This document shows positions 44,928 to 57,470 of a stretch of DNA of 64,000 nt, in pieces. Below the pieces are notes generated by a model. The model was given only the letters and a program-made list of their open reading frames with translations. It did no database searches and was not told where the DNA came from. This stretch comes from Gordius sp. MW1 (lineage: Eukaryota > Nematomorpha > Gordioida > Gordea > Gordiidae). How positions within the stretch are numbered: the first letter of the stretch is position 1; every line of letters begins with the position of its first letter. Location of the stretch: assembly GCA_964036665.1 (NCBI GenBank), contig OZ038530.1, positions 11,186,501 through 11,250,500 on the forward strand. Direction: 5' to 3'. Position numbers and translations under genes: made by a program.

Positions 44928-46544
44928 ATGGAAGCAATAATAACTGAAACTTATAAATATGAACCAAAAAGTGTTATTAAATTTAAGCCAAAAGTGACTA
45001 ACAAAGCTTCCAATGCATACTTTGTACATTACCTTTCAAGCTCATATGCTAATCCTGGACTAACTCTTTTACAAAGATTTCAAGGAACCTTTACCTCACT
45101 CTTTTTACCTAAAGGCTACCCCAATACTGTGAGTGCTGATTATCTAACCTACCAAATATGGGATAGTTTACAAGCATTCAGTAGTTCAATTTGTGGAGCT
45201 CTTGCTACTCGATCCGTAATGACTGGCTTAGGGGTTGGTGATACTCAAGCTACAGCATTGGGTGCAACGCTTAGTTGGGTTTTCAAAAGTGGAGCTGGTA
45301 TGATAGGTGGCATAGCTTTTGCTTTCTACATCGGAGATCGTTTGGATGTAGATCTTAAACAATGGAGATTAGCGGCTGATCTTATGAATGATGCTGCTTT
45401 AGCACTTGAACTTGCATCTCCCACTCTCGCTGACACATACACTACAACACCAGCATCCCGAGCCCTATTTTTACTCCTCATATTTTGCCTGGCCAGCATA
45501 GCTAAGGCTTGTGTGGGGGTAGCTGGTGGAGCTACACGAGCTGCTCTCATAAATCATCAATCTCGTGCCAATAATTCTGCCGACGTAGCTGCCAAAGATG
45601 GGAGTCAAGAAACGTTGGTCAACCTCATAGCTTTAATAACGGTCATGCTCTTACTACCCACAATAGCCAATTCAGGTCCTCTCTGCATCTCCATAACTTT
45701 TTCAATCCTAGTAGCCTTTCACCTATTGGCAAATTATCAGGCGGTTAAAGCGATTCGCGTTAATCGCGTAAATCATGGGCGGTACCACTTATTGGTAGAG
45801 GCCTATTTAAGTTCGCACTCGTCGTCGCTTTCTAATTCGCTGGTTTGTGACGGCGACTCGCATCTAGCTGACACCATGTCGGTGCACAGTGTAAATCGAT
45901 GCGAGAGTTTGATACCATTTTCTAACTGGCTCGGGGCTAGCCCTGTCCCGGACGTTAAAATGGGAATTCGTTTTTCCGAAGCCTTAAAACACGCGCCTCA
46001 AGATACTTCTCATTGGTTGGCTGAGCTATCTTCTCAATCATATTTTTTAATACCCGTGGTCAAAACTTGTGGTCTTAAATCTAGGTTAAGGTCTTTGCTA
46101 ACATCCGAGCCCTTTGTTCCCCCGTCTTTTACTTTTGAAGTAGCGTTGAATCGCGTTGCTAAGCCTTTCGACGAGTTACGTGCCTTATTTCAAATCGAAT
46201 GTTTTATCCATTTAGCCGATGACCCTTTTAAAAGTACCGAGTTGAATGCAACATTTTTGCCAAATACTTGTAACGGGTTTGGTGATCAACTTGATAAAAA
46301 TCGTTTTGAACAAATTGGTAAAGATGATGATTTAAAAAGGAGACTAACGGCTGATCAGAAAGATCGAATTCTTCCTTATGATAATTGCAATAGTGATGTG
46401 TCGGTGTGTCAACTTTTGTCACAGAGTGAAGCCATGTGCAAAAAATATTTTCAAGATTTTTACGATTTGTGCACCCAAAAATGTTTTTGGGATTTTTCTT
46501 CTACCATGTTCATTAAAGATGATTGGAGATTTGATTGCAAATAA
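44928..46544 (+). CDS. RUS1 family protein (DUF647), intronless
   Basis: A 538-residue uninterrupted frame. Residues about 60-160 hold the family core: LPKGYPNTVSADYLTYQIWD, QAFSSSICGALA, GVGDTQATALGATLSW, GAGMIGGIAFAF, and WRLAADLMNDAALALEL. Hydrophobic segments follow at about 180-200 and 230-275 (FLLLIFCLASIAK; LIALITVMLLLPTIA), consistent with membrane association, then a hydrophilic C-terminal half. RUS proteins are known from plant UV-B/root development; the animal role is poorly defined. The typical KDG..GR motif reads KSGAGMIGG here. ATG at 44928 is preceded by A-rich sequence and stops. The lack of introns next to intron-bearing genes may suggest retroposition, but no poly(A) scar is obvious. 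Confidence 0.92.
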   Translation: MEAIITETYKYEPKSVIKFKPKVTNKASNAYFVHYLSSSYANPGLTLLQRFQGTFTSLFLPKGYPNTVSADYLTYQIWDSLQAFSSSICGALATRSVMTGLGVGDTQATALGATLSWVFKSGAGMIGGIAFAFYIGDRLDVDLKQWRLAADLMNDAALALELASPTLADTYTTTPASRALFLLLIFCLASIAKACVGVAGGATRAALINHQSRANNSADVAAKDGSQETLVNLIALITVMLLLPTIANSGPLCISITFSILVAFHLLANYQAVKAIRVNRVNHGRYHLLVEAYLSSHSSSLSNSLVCDGDSHLADTMSVHSVNRCESLIPFSNWLGASPVPDVKMGIRFSEALKHAPQDTSHWLAELSSQSYFLIPVVKTCGLKSRLRSLLTSEPFVPPSFTFEVALNRVAKPFDELRALFQIECFIHLADDPFKSTELNATFLPNTCNGFGDQLDKNRFEQIGKDDDLKRRLTADQKDRILPYDNCNSDVSVCQLLSQSEAMCKKYFQDFYDLCTQKCFWDFSSTMFIKDDWRFDCK

Positions 46545-48246
46545 TTTACGAATATTTTTATCCCATTCAAAATTGAATAATATATATCCACAAAGCATCA
46601 TAATTCTCATTTTTACAAAATTCACCCATTACTTTGAGCTTTTAATAATTTACCAGTGTCAATATATATTTTTCGTTAAAAATTATAGTTGTTAAATTAT
46701 TGTTACAATTTTTGTATAAAAAATATGATATAGTTCTTTATTTAAAAAAAAAAGTCATCAATAGGATTACATTTTAAATTTTTTTCTTTACTCTGTGTAG
46801 TTAGAATTCATGCTTGCAATTTTTATATAAAACCTATTAATATTATATTACTTTTTTCGAAAAGGTATTTCAAAAGGATCGCGATCGGACAACAATTTTA
46901 TCTGTCACTAATTGATGGGAATATTTAAATTTGTTCTATAAACAATTTTGAAATTGGAAAGATACAATAATTATCATTATTTAATTAAATATAGTGACCA
47001 CGTCATCGCATAAAAGGGGGTTTCCTATTTCTCGGAGTTTTGGTTTCCCGATAGTTTTTAAACATTTAATTAATAAATTTTTGCAAAACATCAGTAGTCG
47101 ATATATCCTAAAATCTCTATTTTAGTTTAATTATGAAATCCATGGGCGTAGCCAGGTTTTGGATTAGGGAGGAGAATCAGAGGTTTGTTAGGAATTTTAT
47201 GCCCGAACCCGGTTCAATTTTTTAACTTCATTGCCCGCCCGAAACATTAAAGCTGCCCGAAATATTAAATTTGCCCGTTAGGCCCGAAATTATGCGATCT
47301 TAAATTCTATCAACCACATTTGGCCAGATAGCACTGGCGAAACCGCTTTAGGTCACAATATTTTAATAAGTTAATTGATAATGCATTAAGGGACAAACAT
47401 GTTGGAACATTTAAAAATCATATAATAGCAAACTATTAATTTAATGCAACCGATGTCCATGAAAATATTTATGTAGCAATTTTTTTAATTAATTTTAAAG
47501 TTAACATATTTAATAAATATTTTTACAATAAACAAAATTATACTCCCCTTTTAAGTTAACCCGTTTGCCCTACCCATAAATAAACTTCTTTGAATAAAAT
47601 AGTTCAATTAGTCAATCTGTGCTCTGTTAAAACTTACTTTTTTGATAAAAAGACAATAATTTATTAATAGAATTTAAATGCAATTTAAAAAAAGAAAGGT
47701 ATAGAATTTTTTTATCAAAAAATAGTAACTTAGCGAAAGCGACGAATGATAAGGGAATAAAGGCTAATTGAACTTTGTGAAAATAGTGTTATTTCGTTAC
47801 TTTTTATTTAATTGCATATGAAATTGCTAAAAAAGTTAAGAAACTTGATTTCGATCTCATTAAGCCCGAATTGCCCGAACCTTATCTTCAACATGCCCGC
47901 CCGGGCCCGCCCGAAAACAAAAATGTAAGACAGTTGCCCGGCCCACGGGCCGGGCCTGTTCGGGCAGCGGGCTGGGCAATCTGGTCTCTAGGGGGAATAC
48001 ATTAATTTTCTCAATTTTCAAGGGGTTTTTGTATTGAAATTTTTTTCTTGTCATTTAGGGGGGGGGGGCGACCGCTCTCCTGCAAATACAGCAAACAATA
48101 TCTCCGTATGCTAAAATCAAACGATACAAATAAACCGGTATAATCTCGAATCAAAATATAACTTCAATACAGGTAAATTTATAAATATTACAATTAATAA
48201 AAATAACACTATGACGCATCTGCAAAGAGTTGAATGATTGTTGTGG
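46545..48246. other. Intergenic with a GGGC-rich hAT-like element
   Basis: 46545-47140 shows nothing. 47142-47160 is a MITE-B-like end (CATGGGCGTAGCCAGG). About 47195-47990 has ATGCCCGAACCCGG at the left and GCCCGGCCCACGGGCCGGGC ... CTGGTCTCTA at the right, the GGGC-rich family seen elsewhere. The rest to 48246 is the 3' flank of the SNAPC3 gene. Confidence 0.55.
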
Positions 48247-50515
48247 TTATATAGTACATAAGGTGGGCACTTTTTTACCACAAACCCTATTCCTATCATA
48301 AAATGGGTAAGCCTTAAAAGTTCCCTTCTTTTTGCCTTCTTCGTCGTAGTGCAATAGCATGAAGCATTCGTTACAAAAGAGGGAAGGGTCGTCTGGAACG
48401 TGGCTATCATTGAAGGTTATGAAACTATTCCAGAAAATAGAATATAACATTAAACATTTTTTATTACTTTTCTGCAATTACGTATTTATTATTGAATGAT
48501 GAAAATTATTATCTAAATATTCCCTATGACAAAACCATAGAAAACTCTATCAATTTAATTTTAAATTTTTTTGTATGTGGTCTAGCTAAAGATTTGATTG
48601 TTTGATGCCCGAGACCAAAGACTAAATACCCTAGACAAGTTGCATATTAGATTTAATCTAAAAAATTAGAAGATTAATCATTAAAACTCAGCACAGGGCT
48701 AGTAATATTGAATAGCTGCCCTAGCAATAAAATAGACAATCAACTTAAATTAATTGATACTTGTTAGTTTAATAATTTGCAAATCTAAAATTTATTCACC
48801 AAAATGTAACTAATAATTTATTCTTTTGTCAAAGTTTAAAAATTTGTGGCTATTGAGAATGTTAATTTTTACGTAAGTATGTCATTATTTAAATCTCAGT
48901 GGTCTGATAAAACAATTGATTGTTTAACCACTCCATAAAAACTTGCAAACAAATCCTGAACAAATGTATAATTTAAAAATACCTAACAGGGTTGAGGCCA
49001 CAAACATAACAAAACCTTTGCCTCTCTCGTGAGATGTAAGTTCTTAGTGGGTATAAACCTGAACTTTGAGGGTCATCTCCATTAACTAACCTATAAAATA
49101 AATTATTTTATAAATAAGCTTAAAAAGTTATTATAAAAAGCTTTACCTTAAGTCAGAAAAGATAAATAAATGTTGACAATCACCTTGATGAAGGTAGAGA
49201 TATGGTTTTCCCAACTTAATTTCCAAATTCATAAATAATGCATCTTCCATCTTTGTGCTTTTATAGGGCCCCAAACCCCTCGAAGGGTCCTGGGACCACT
49301 TATGCATTACACTATAATATGTTTTTGAGTTTAATAAATTGACACCTTTATATAACTTATCTCACAATACAATACTTCTAAAAGTGTTAGTGAAAAGGGA
49401 TAAAGATCGAATATTATAATAAGAAATTATATACATAAAAATCACACTTAGCAATAATAAATCAATTTGAAATGTAAAACTTTTATAAATAAATTTTTAA
49501 AACTCTAAAGAGTGACATTTGCATAAGACAATTATAATTTCATGCCAAAGTATAAGTAATTAAATTTTTAACTAATCTGTAGTAAATAAAAAAATAGATA
49601 CATAGTGGCAATACATATTGCAATACTAAATCTAATTTACTCAGAATAATCACTGTTCGATGACTGTCTCATATCATTATAAAATGTATTTTCAATTAAG
49701 AAACATCCAGATTTAAATATATCCTGTAATAATAGTGTATATTGACAAAATTATTATACCTTTGTAAAATAAGATACAGGTTTTTTGGGGTTCTCACTAA
49801 TGTCCTCACATATTCCAAAGTCATTATTACAAAATACTTTATCTTTTAATGCAGCTAATGAAGTATGGCTAAGAACATCAAAACTCTGATCAACATGTGC
49901 TGTCTAATATAGATTATGATAAAAAATCAAAAAGTACCATTTGTGAGGCAAATAAAAATGTGTTTTTTGAGTATATTTGATGGGGATGATAAAAATTAAT
50001 AGTAAGTAGAATTTCTGGATGTTGAATTAGATATTCTGAGGCATTTTTTAAATTATTTAAATGCTCAATCTAATTAAATAAAGTAAACATTTGAAATCAA
50101 TTACTAATGAATAATCTTTAATGTGTTTGAGTTTTCCAGTATCTTTATATTTTTGCTGCATAGTTTTTCTTTTCTGTATCATTTTCTTTTGATGCCTAAA
50201 TCATTAGATTTTGTGTATAATAAATACTCTAATGAAGTCAGATTGGTATTTTCAGGTATAAAATTGTCTCTAATTTCACAATAGAAAGGATCAAATATAT
50301 GTGGGCTATATATAAATAAGTTAATTATAATTTTTAATAACTTACCAACACTTTTTTTCAATTTCATTAAAAACTTTAAGAGATATATTGATTAGTCTTT
50401 CAAATGAATTTTGGCCACTTAGTTTGTCTATTGCTATAGGCAATTTAGATTTTGCCACTCGAACATCATCTAAAAATGTTTTCACAAGAAACTTAGAATT
50501 ATCTTTCTCTTCCAT
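48247..50515 (-). CDS. SNAPC3: SNAPC3: snRNA-activating protein complex subunit 3 (SNAP50 type), seven exons
   Basis: SNAPC3 is a DNA-contacting subunit of the complex that binds the proximal sequence element of snRNA promoters. Exons (minus): 50515-50346, 50305-50105, 49903-49760, 49723-49641, 49311-49147, 49090-48983, 48424-48247. All internal phases agree (2,0,0,2,2,2) except that exon 2 is one base short. Diagnostic segments: SLAALKDKVFC, DIFKSGCFLIENTFYNDMR, RGLGPYKSTKMEDALF, LGKPYLYLHQGDCQHLFIFS, RFCYVCGLNP, DDPSLFCNECF, LHYDEEGKKKGTFKAYPF. The CxxC pairs form the family's zinc-binding C-terminal region. Predicted length about 349 residues, a little shorter than human. ATG at 50515 is the first after an in-frame stop. 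Confidence 0.93.
50105..50305 (-). CDS. SNAPC3: SNAPC3 exon 2 with probable 1-base deletion
   Basis: Acceptor TATATAG and donor GTAATT are clear. The frame reads FDPFYCEIRDNFIPENTNLT and LGIKRK, then hits TGA in the A-rich run AAAAGAAAATGA. One extra A would open the frame to the donor and give exactly the phase that exon 3 needs. Either a homopolymer sequencing/assembly error or a real recent mutation. Confidence 0.75.
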
Positions 50516-50598
50516 GCTTATCAACGGCCTAAGTTACACGATCCAAATTTTTAAATTGAATAAGCAATCTCCATCCTCAATTTCGGTGGCCCGTCAAC

Positions 50599-50803
50599 TT
50601 GCCGAAACCATCTTGCCGAATTGAATGTCCCAATGTTAAAAAATGTCCCTCAATTAGAAAATGTCCCTCCAAAAACAAGCATATTAATCATTCATTTTCG
50701 GATTAAAGTTAAAATTTAGGTGTTTTTTTTAAATAAATTGATAATTATTTTAAAAGGTATTGTTAATGTCCCAAGGTGAATTCGGCAAGATGGTTTTCGG
50801 CGA
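50599..50803. mobile_element. MITE-E just upstream of SNAPC3
   Basis: Inverted arms GCCGAAACCATCTTGCCGAA (50601) and TTCGGCAAGATGGTTTTCGG (50781), interior with AATGTCCC repeats on both sides. It lies 84 bp upstream of the SNAPC3 start codon, hence in or next to the promoter. Confidence 0.8.
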
Positions 50804-51940
50804 TTTGATAGGCACCCTCAATTCCTTATTCAGTCCAAAAAATAACAAAGTGGTTATTTGTTTTTTTCCTAGTCGAGAAATGACAAATTCAGTAACAATA
50901 AAAAAAATTATGCGCAATTGTTTCCCCTACGTTCGACATACTTACCTTTTTATACACAATTGCAAGATTTTATAAAATATTTTATGCAACTTGTCAATAA
51001 GCCACTCAAAGGTAAGATTTTGTTATGCCAAGGCTATTATTAAAATACAATTTAAAGGCATTTTGCAGGTTTTATATTTTTAGGCGGATATTTTAAGAAA
51101 CACTTTTAAATTGTGGGATGGAATGATAGAGGCTAAGGAAAAATATGAGAATTTGAGATATATCGCGTGACTTGTCAGCGGAGTAAAAAGGATTTGTAAA
51201 TTGTAATTGTGATTCATTCTTCTCAAATAAATAAATTGTCATTCCTCCTCAACAAGAATAATATATATTAAACAATCACCTGCAAAACAAAATGGCTTGT
51301 AAAAATTGAACCGGGAGACTTTGCTATATTTAGAAATTTATTGGGAAAATAAACTGTGCTAGAGGGAAAAAGCTTTGAAAGTTTCTCAAAAAGGATTATA
51401 TTTTTAAAAATTAAATAAAACCAGATCCTTATTTACTAAGAGGGCATAACATCAAGTAGCTTAAAATATTTCTATCAATTCTACATTTTCTTTAAGATCT
51501 TAACAAGTACTAATGCCACCAATACTTAGTCGTGGATATGGCATGACCTAACAACTTAAAGGCAATTAATTGGGCCAATAAAAAAGACATAAATTTAGAT
51601 TTGCTCAAGAGCCCTACAATATAATAGAATGTAGGCGAAATAAAAGTAAACAATATATAAATTTATGGACCGAAGAGGTTCTCAGCCAGCAGTAAATGGT
51701 TAAGTTTTTAAAAAATTTTGTATTAACAGCTTTATGAAGAAAATATACTAGTCAGTCTAAAAAAAATCAACATAAATTTTGCTAAACTATTTTTTTTATT
51801 ATATAACATAATACAATAAACATTTTATTTAAAAATATACATGTAAAATAAGGGATAAATATTTTAATAATATGATAATAATCACAGTTATAAATATCTT
51901 ATACCTAGCGAAGCAATTTAGAGAGATTATAATTACTTTC
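50804..51940. other. Intergenic, nothing recognised
   Basis: AT-rich sequence with no coding character or clear repeat ends. Confidence 0.4.
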
Positions 51941-51943
51941 ATT

Positions 51944-52423
51944 CAGTGGCGTACCTAGGGGGGCCCGGGGAGCCCTCCCCCCCCAAGAGCAAAAACCGGG
52001 CCCCATGGACCCCCCCCCCCCAAGCGAAAAATCTTGGGCCCCTCCTGGGCCCCTTAAGCCATTTTTCTATCTTAGTTAAGAAACAATATAAAGATTATTA
52101 TTATTGTTTCTGAATAAAAGTTTTAATTATAATATTACAAATAAAAATAAAGATGCTGAGACAATAAAGGGTGGAACATTTTATTTTTTTATTATATTAA
52201 AGTAATTTTAACTATCCCAATAACTTCATGTTCATGCGAAAGATCGTTCTCATTGCTAAAACGGATTAAAACTTATCTTCGTCCCACAATTGGACAAGAT
52301 AGGTTATCGTCCTTAGTTTTATTGAGCTTAGAACATGACTTTATATGTTATTCCCCCGGATGATATTATAAATTCGTTTGCAACATCGAGTAAAAGGCGT
52401 AATGAACTACTATTAAAAGACTA
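51944..52423 (+). pseudogene. hAT transposase C-terminal remnant (ZMYM1-like type)
   Basis: The left end CAGTGGCGTACCTAGG plus G/C-rich sequence (51944-52070) is typical of hAT termini. At 52209-52369 the frame reads TIPITSCSCERSFSLLKRIK and TYLRPTIGQDRLSSL then LLSLEHDF, the hAT dimerisation domain. A run of Cs at about 52352 breaks the frame; PDDIINSFATSSKRRNELLL follows in another frame to TAA near 52423. Most of the transposase is deleted and no right terminus is visible. Confidence 0.82.
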
Positions 52424-52671
52424 ATTTTAATATTTAATGAAAAATTATCAGGGCTTTTAAACTTGTTTTAAACTTTTTAACACTTTCAAAATATATTAAA
52501 ATAATATTAAATTTACGAAATTCCGTCCTGGATTCAATTTTTGTCCATCTCACATGCTTATTATTTAATATCGTGCATATTTTATGTATCACATGCACAT
52601 ATAAAGCCAATGATTTTCAAAAAATAAACCATTTTTCCCCTTATCATAAGTTTGATAAGTTAATAATAACT

Positions 52672-54397
52672 CGGGCCTTCGGCCCTCGTGGGAAGGGGGA
52701 GAAGGGAAGGGAAGAGGGGAAGAGAAGGGGGGACGACTCATCTGTACTCCGTATAAATGTATCATATTTGCTATGCAATTTATGGGCGAGAAAGGTGGGA
52801 AGGGACGAGAATGCCTGTAGGGGGGTATTAAATGCCTAATGATTAATTAATTATTTATACAAATTTTCCATTATAGGCAAAATGTAATAAAGGCAAAATG
52901 TAATATAGGCAAGGGTTAGGGTTAGATTTAGTGTTTGCATCTAGTTGCGTGTTACATTAGTTTTTATGGCCTTTAGTGATTATGGGTCTAACAAACATTA
53001 TATTATAAAACAACACAATGTTAAGAATTTGCAGAATTGTTGGGAGAAATTTTTTGTTGAATTTGAACAATTTTTAATTAAAAAAATCAAAAATTTGGCT
53101 AATGGTCACTTTTTCTCTATTGGTCAGTACCAACAGATACTCTATAAGTCAATGATAGCCAAAAAAACGGAAAAAAAAATTTTGATGCTCACTTTGGCCA
53201 ATGGTCATTTTTTTCCATTGGTCAGCAGCCAGCACACGGTAAAAGTGGATATAAATTCATAAGAGTAAAAAAAACGAAAAAAAAATTTTCGAATCACATT
53301 TTGGCCAATGGTCATTTTTTTCCATTGGTCAGCAGCCAGGAGACGGTAAAAGTGGATATAAATTCATAATAGTCAAAAAAAAACGAAAAAAAAGTTTTCG
53401 AATCACATTTTGGCCAATGGTCATTTTATTGCATTGGTCAGCAGCCAGCGGACGGCCAAAAAGTCATAATAGAAATGGTAGGAACAGGAACAATCATAAT
53501 AGTCAAAAAAAACAAAAAAAATAATTTCGATTCACATTTTGGCCAATGGTCATTTTTTCCATCGGTCAGGAGCCAGCGGACGGCCAAAAAGTCATAATAG
53601 CAATGGTAGTAACAGGAACAATCATAATAGTCAAAAAAAAAACGAAAATAAGAGTCAAAAAAACTCCGGGATTCTAACCCAAAAACTAGTTTGCATAGCA
53701 ATTAGAAGTAAACAACTTTTTTTATGTTTATTATATAACATTGGTCAGCAGCCAGCGGACGGCCAAAAAGTCATAATAGCAATGGTAGAAACAGGAACAA
53801 TCATAATAGTCAAAAAAAAACGAAAAAAATAATTTCGATTCACATTTTGGCCAATGGTCATTTTTTTCATTGGTCAGCAGCCAGCGGACGGCCAAAAATT
53901 CTTAATATCAATGATAGTAACAAGAACAATCATAAGAGTCAAAAAAACTCCGGGATTCTAACCCCAAAACTAGTTAAATTGCATAGCAATTAAAAAGTAA
54001 ACAACTTTTATTTATGTTTATTATATAACTAGTTAAATTGCATAGCATTAAAAGTAAACAACTTTTATCTATGTTTATTATATAACAAAAACTAGTTAAA
54101 TTGCATAGCAATTAAAAGTAAACAACTTTTATTTATGTTTATTATATAATAGATAATTTAACAAATCTTATATATAACACACCGAGGGAGATAGAGATGA
54201 GGGGTGGGGCACCTCTTATGCATTAATTTAAAAAATAACACAGCGAGGGAGATAGAGATGAGGGATGGGGCACCTCTTTCTCATGCATTAATTTAAAAAA
54301 TCGATAACTTAATATACCCAATGCAAATAGATAGGAGGGTAACGGACGGACGACGGACAACCAAAAAACGAGCTCATAAATTGCATAGCAATTAATA
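52672..54397 (+). repeat. R1 unit, near-complete single copy
   Basis: The best stand-alone copy: starts GGGCCTTCGGCCCTCGTGGG, then the purine tract, GGGTTAGGGTTAG (52915), tandem array 53090-53950 on both TTGGCCAATGGTCATTTT and GGTCAGCAGCCAGCGGACGG motifs, several GTTAAATTGCATAGCAATTA blocks (53960-54120), two AGCGAGGGAGATAGAGATGA blocks, and the terminus CATAAATTGCATAGCAATTA. About 1.73 kb. No protein domain. Confidence 0.8.
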
Positions 54398-55800
54398 ACC
54401 AATTCCTAAATTTTATATAATTGTTAACGCATCAAAACTTTAAACTGATAAAAATCCTAAAAATATTCATTATGTTTGTCTTTAAACGCTAAGTTGTTAT
54501 GTGCATCTCACATCTCTAATTTGATCTAAAATTATTAATAAAATTTTAATTCATTTAATTTTGACAGAATATTTTTAAGGTTTATTTAGCCGTTAAATTT
54601 ATTAGTTCATTTTAATTTTTAGGTGGTGTAAAGGGGGGGGGGGGGGGGGGTTGTGCAAATATATCTATAATATCAAGGGGCAATAACTTCTAAATACTAA
54701 TTTTAATTTCATAAATAATTTTTTTATAATTTATGTTATATTTGCGCCTTTTGAGGATCTAACCTAAAAAGGCTTTTAAATGTTCTCATTGTTTTCCTGA
54801 TATAAATGCTGCCTGAAAATGCTGCCAATATTGCGTATATAGAATTATAATTTTTTTATATGGCCAAGATTATTGGGGTTGTGGCAATAAAATTTTTATA
54901 AATACTTTGTTGTATAGTTTTTTTTAACTATTTGCATTATTTTTTAAAATGTCAAAGATTTCTTGTCAATATCCCCGTTCCACTTTGTACCCTTACAATT
55001 CATTTATACAAAACTTATTATACCATGTGAAATTTTCTATATTGTTTCAACTACAATAGACGATAGAGCAACAGAGGCAATCGTGAGCGTGCCTAGGTAA
55101 TGTACGGTCTCTTTTTTTAATAATCTTCCCCTAAGGTGGAAATCTTAAATAAACGGAGAGCGGACGTTGTGGTGGTTCTCATTCTACCGTCACGTGTTCC
55201 CTATTTTTTTTAAACTAAACCCAACCTAAAGATTTTCAGCATTTCACATTATTAGTACACGGTTTATATACCCAGATATATGATGGCTTATTACTCCCTT
55301 AACATAGAGAAACTGTGATTGGTTATAGACCGAGGGTCACATGCATTTTTGTAATTATTAAAAAATAAATTAAATGAAGTCATAAAAAATGGATAAAAAA
55401 ATTATAAAGGAGCCACGATTAATGTTCGCGTGATTCTAGCTAAATGGCTATTTTTAATTTATATTGTTTTAAGATATTATCTAATCTGCACTCTATATGA
55501 TCATATTTTCCATGGCTATATAAAACTAATTCACCGGAATTCCCTTAAAAGTAAAAAAAGTTTTTGAAGATCAGTTTATAAATTGGTGGAAGACCTTATA
55601 AATTATAATTATATAAATACTAACGTATTTATTTAATTATACTTCCCGAATCATTAAATGAAGCAATCTCGAGGTCCTTCTCGTCTTCTTCACATTTTCT
55701 CATATTTATATTTATTTACGATCCCTTCTAATTTTAATAGTTGCGACTTATAAAAATCTATTCCAATAATTTTATGGTGTGGGAGGGAGGGTAGGTTGTA
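54398..55800. other. Intergenic, nothing recognised
   Basis: AT-rich with an 18-nt G-run at about 54632-54650. I see no gene, RNA or paired repeat ends. Confidence 0.4.
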
Positions 55801-55802
55801 TA

Positions 55803-57003
55803 GTTGTAAATAGAGATCTGCACGGGCAGGCCTGGCCCGCGGACGGGCCTAAAAGCCCGGCCCGTGGGCGGGTACGGACGGGCTTTGTATCATAAAAATT
55901 TTAACGGGCTGAATTCGGACGGGCCTAACAATTAATGGAACGGGTTTAGGCGGGCCTAAGATTTTTTAACGGACTTGAACGGGCATGACGTTTTATAAAC
56001 GGGTTTAAATGAGCCAGAGATTATATAAACGGTTATGGAATTAAGTCCAAAAGTCCTTAAAAGTTAGACAAATGTATCATTTATTCCTTTTTCAAGCGCT
56101 AAATTTGACTTTAAAACATTTTTATTCTATTTGCTATAGATTTTCGTTTACATAATCTAAGATTATAGCTTCGTATATTCTTTTATAAGTAAGTTCAATT
56201 ACTTAGTTACAATGCACAAAAATTTTTGTGTTTAATTTTATCACAAATTTTACTGGTATAATTATTATTAGGGCCATATAATTTAATAAACATTTTTGTT
56301 CTAATCTAAAACTTAGGTGTATAACTTGTATAAATTAATAAAATCAATGTAAACTGCTTAGTGAAAGTTGAATATCCTCATGTAATTTTATTAAATTATT
56401 TTAATTAATACGGAATTCTAACTTCTTAGGTGTATTAATAAATTAAACAAATTAAAGTAATTGTTGAAAGTGGAATATTCTCATATAATTTTTTATAGTA
56501 ATTTAATGGTATTACTATATTGAAATTTTTAGGTGTAGTAACTGCAGAAATAATTGATGATTTATTATTTTTACAAGATAGTTATCGCCCCCAAGTTTAT
56601 AACACACCGAGGGAGATAGAGATGAGGGGTGGGGCACCTCTTATGCATTAATTTAAAAAATAACACAGCGAGGGAGATAGAGATGAGGGGTGGGGCACCT
56701 CTTTCTCATGCATTAATTTAAAAAATCGATAACCTAATATACCCAATGCAAATAGATAGGGAGGGTAGACGGACAACGGACAACGGACAACGGACAACCA
56801 AAAACGAGCCCATAAATTGCATAGCAATTAATAAAAAAATATTTTGTGAAATTTTTGATGGGGCCGGGCGCGGAGTTTTGTTAAAAAACTTTAACGGGCT
56901 TGGGCGGGCCTGACGTTTTTTTAAACGGGTACGAACGGGCCTTAAAATATTACGGACGGGCTCGGACGGGTCTAAAGTGTTGAGACAGAACTCTAGTTGA
57001 AAA
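55803..57003. mobile_element. GGGC-rich hAT-like element with R1 fragment nested inside
   Basis: Element 55811-56995 starts TAGAGATCTGCACGGGC and ends AACTCTA, with flanks GTTGTAAA and GTTGAAAA (7 of 8). Clusters of CGGGC/GGACGGG repeats sit at both ends. At 56596-56834 it carries an R1 terminal fragment (CACCGAGGGAGATAGAGATG ... CATAAATTGCATAGCAATTA), which inserted later. Confidence 0.82.
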
Positions 57004-57082
57004 GATTAATATACGCCTTATCCTCTTTCTATTTGTCTCTAGTAAGATTACTCTCCTTCCCACCTCTCCACTTTTTCCTCTT

Positions 57083-57470
57083 ATTGCAATTAAAAGCTAT
57101 GCAATTTATGGGCTCGCTTTTGGTTATCCTGTCCTGTTGTTCCTGTCCTACCCAATCCAACTTGTAATTTTTGCAAAATTGCTGTGGAAACTTATAAGGG
57201 TCTTAATTTTTGCTTTCGCAAATACACTGGTTATGACCGATGGTTGGCTTTAATTTTTTGACCTCGCCCGAGCCCAAATTCCATTAATGTTTATGAGTCC
57301 GACTAATAGCTTTATACAAAAAAAAATATTTTTTTTACTTTATCTGTCCGCGGCCAAAGGCCGAGGTTCTGGTTAATAGCTATTTATATTTGCTGTTTTG
57401 TGAATTTTATTTGACAATTCTAGGTTGTTGCTATATAACGGATGATTGCGAAACTGTATATTAAACCCGC
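57083..57470 (+). repeat. R1-related repeat (variant b), partial
   Basis: Starts AAGCTATGCAATTTATGGGC and shares GCTTTCGCAAATA, TTTGACCTCGCCC and GGCCAAAGGCCGA segments with 32053-32640. No array follows. Confidence 0.6.
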
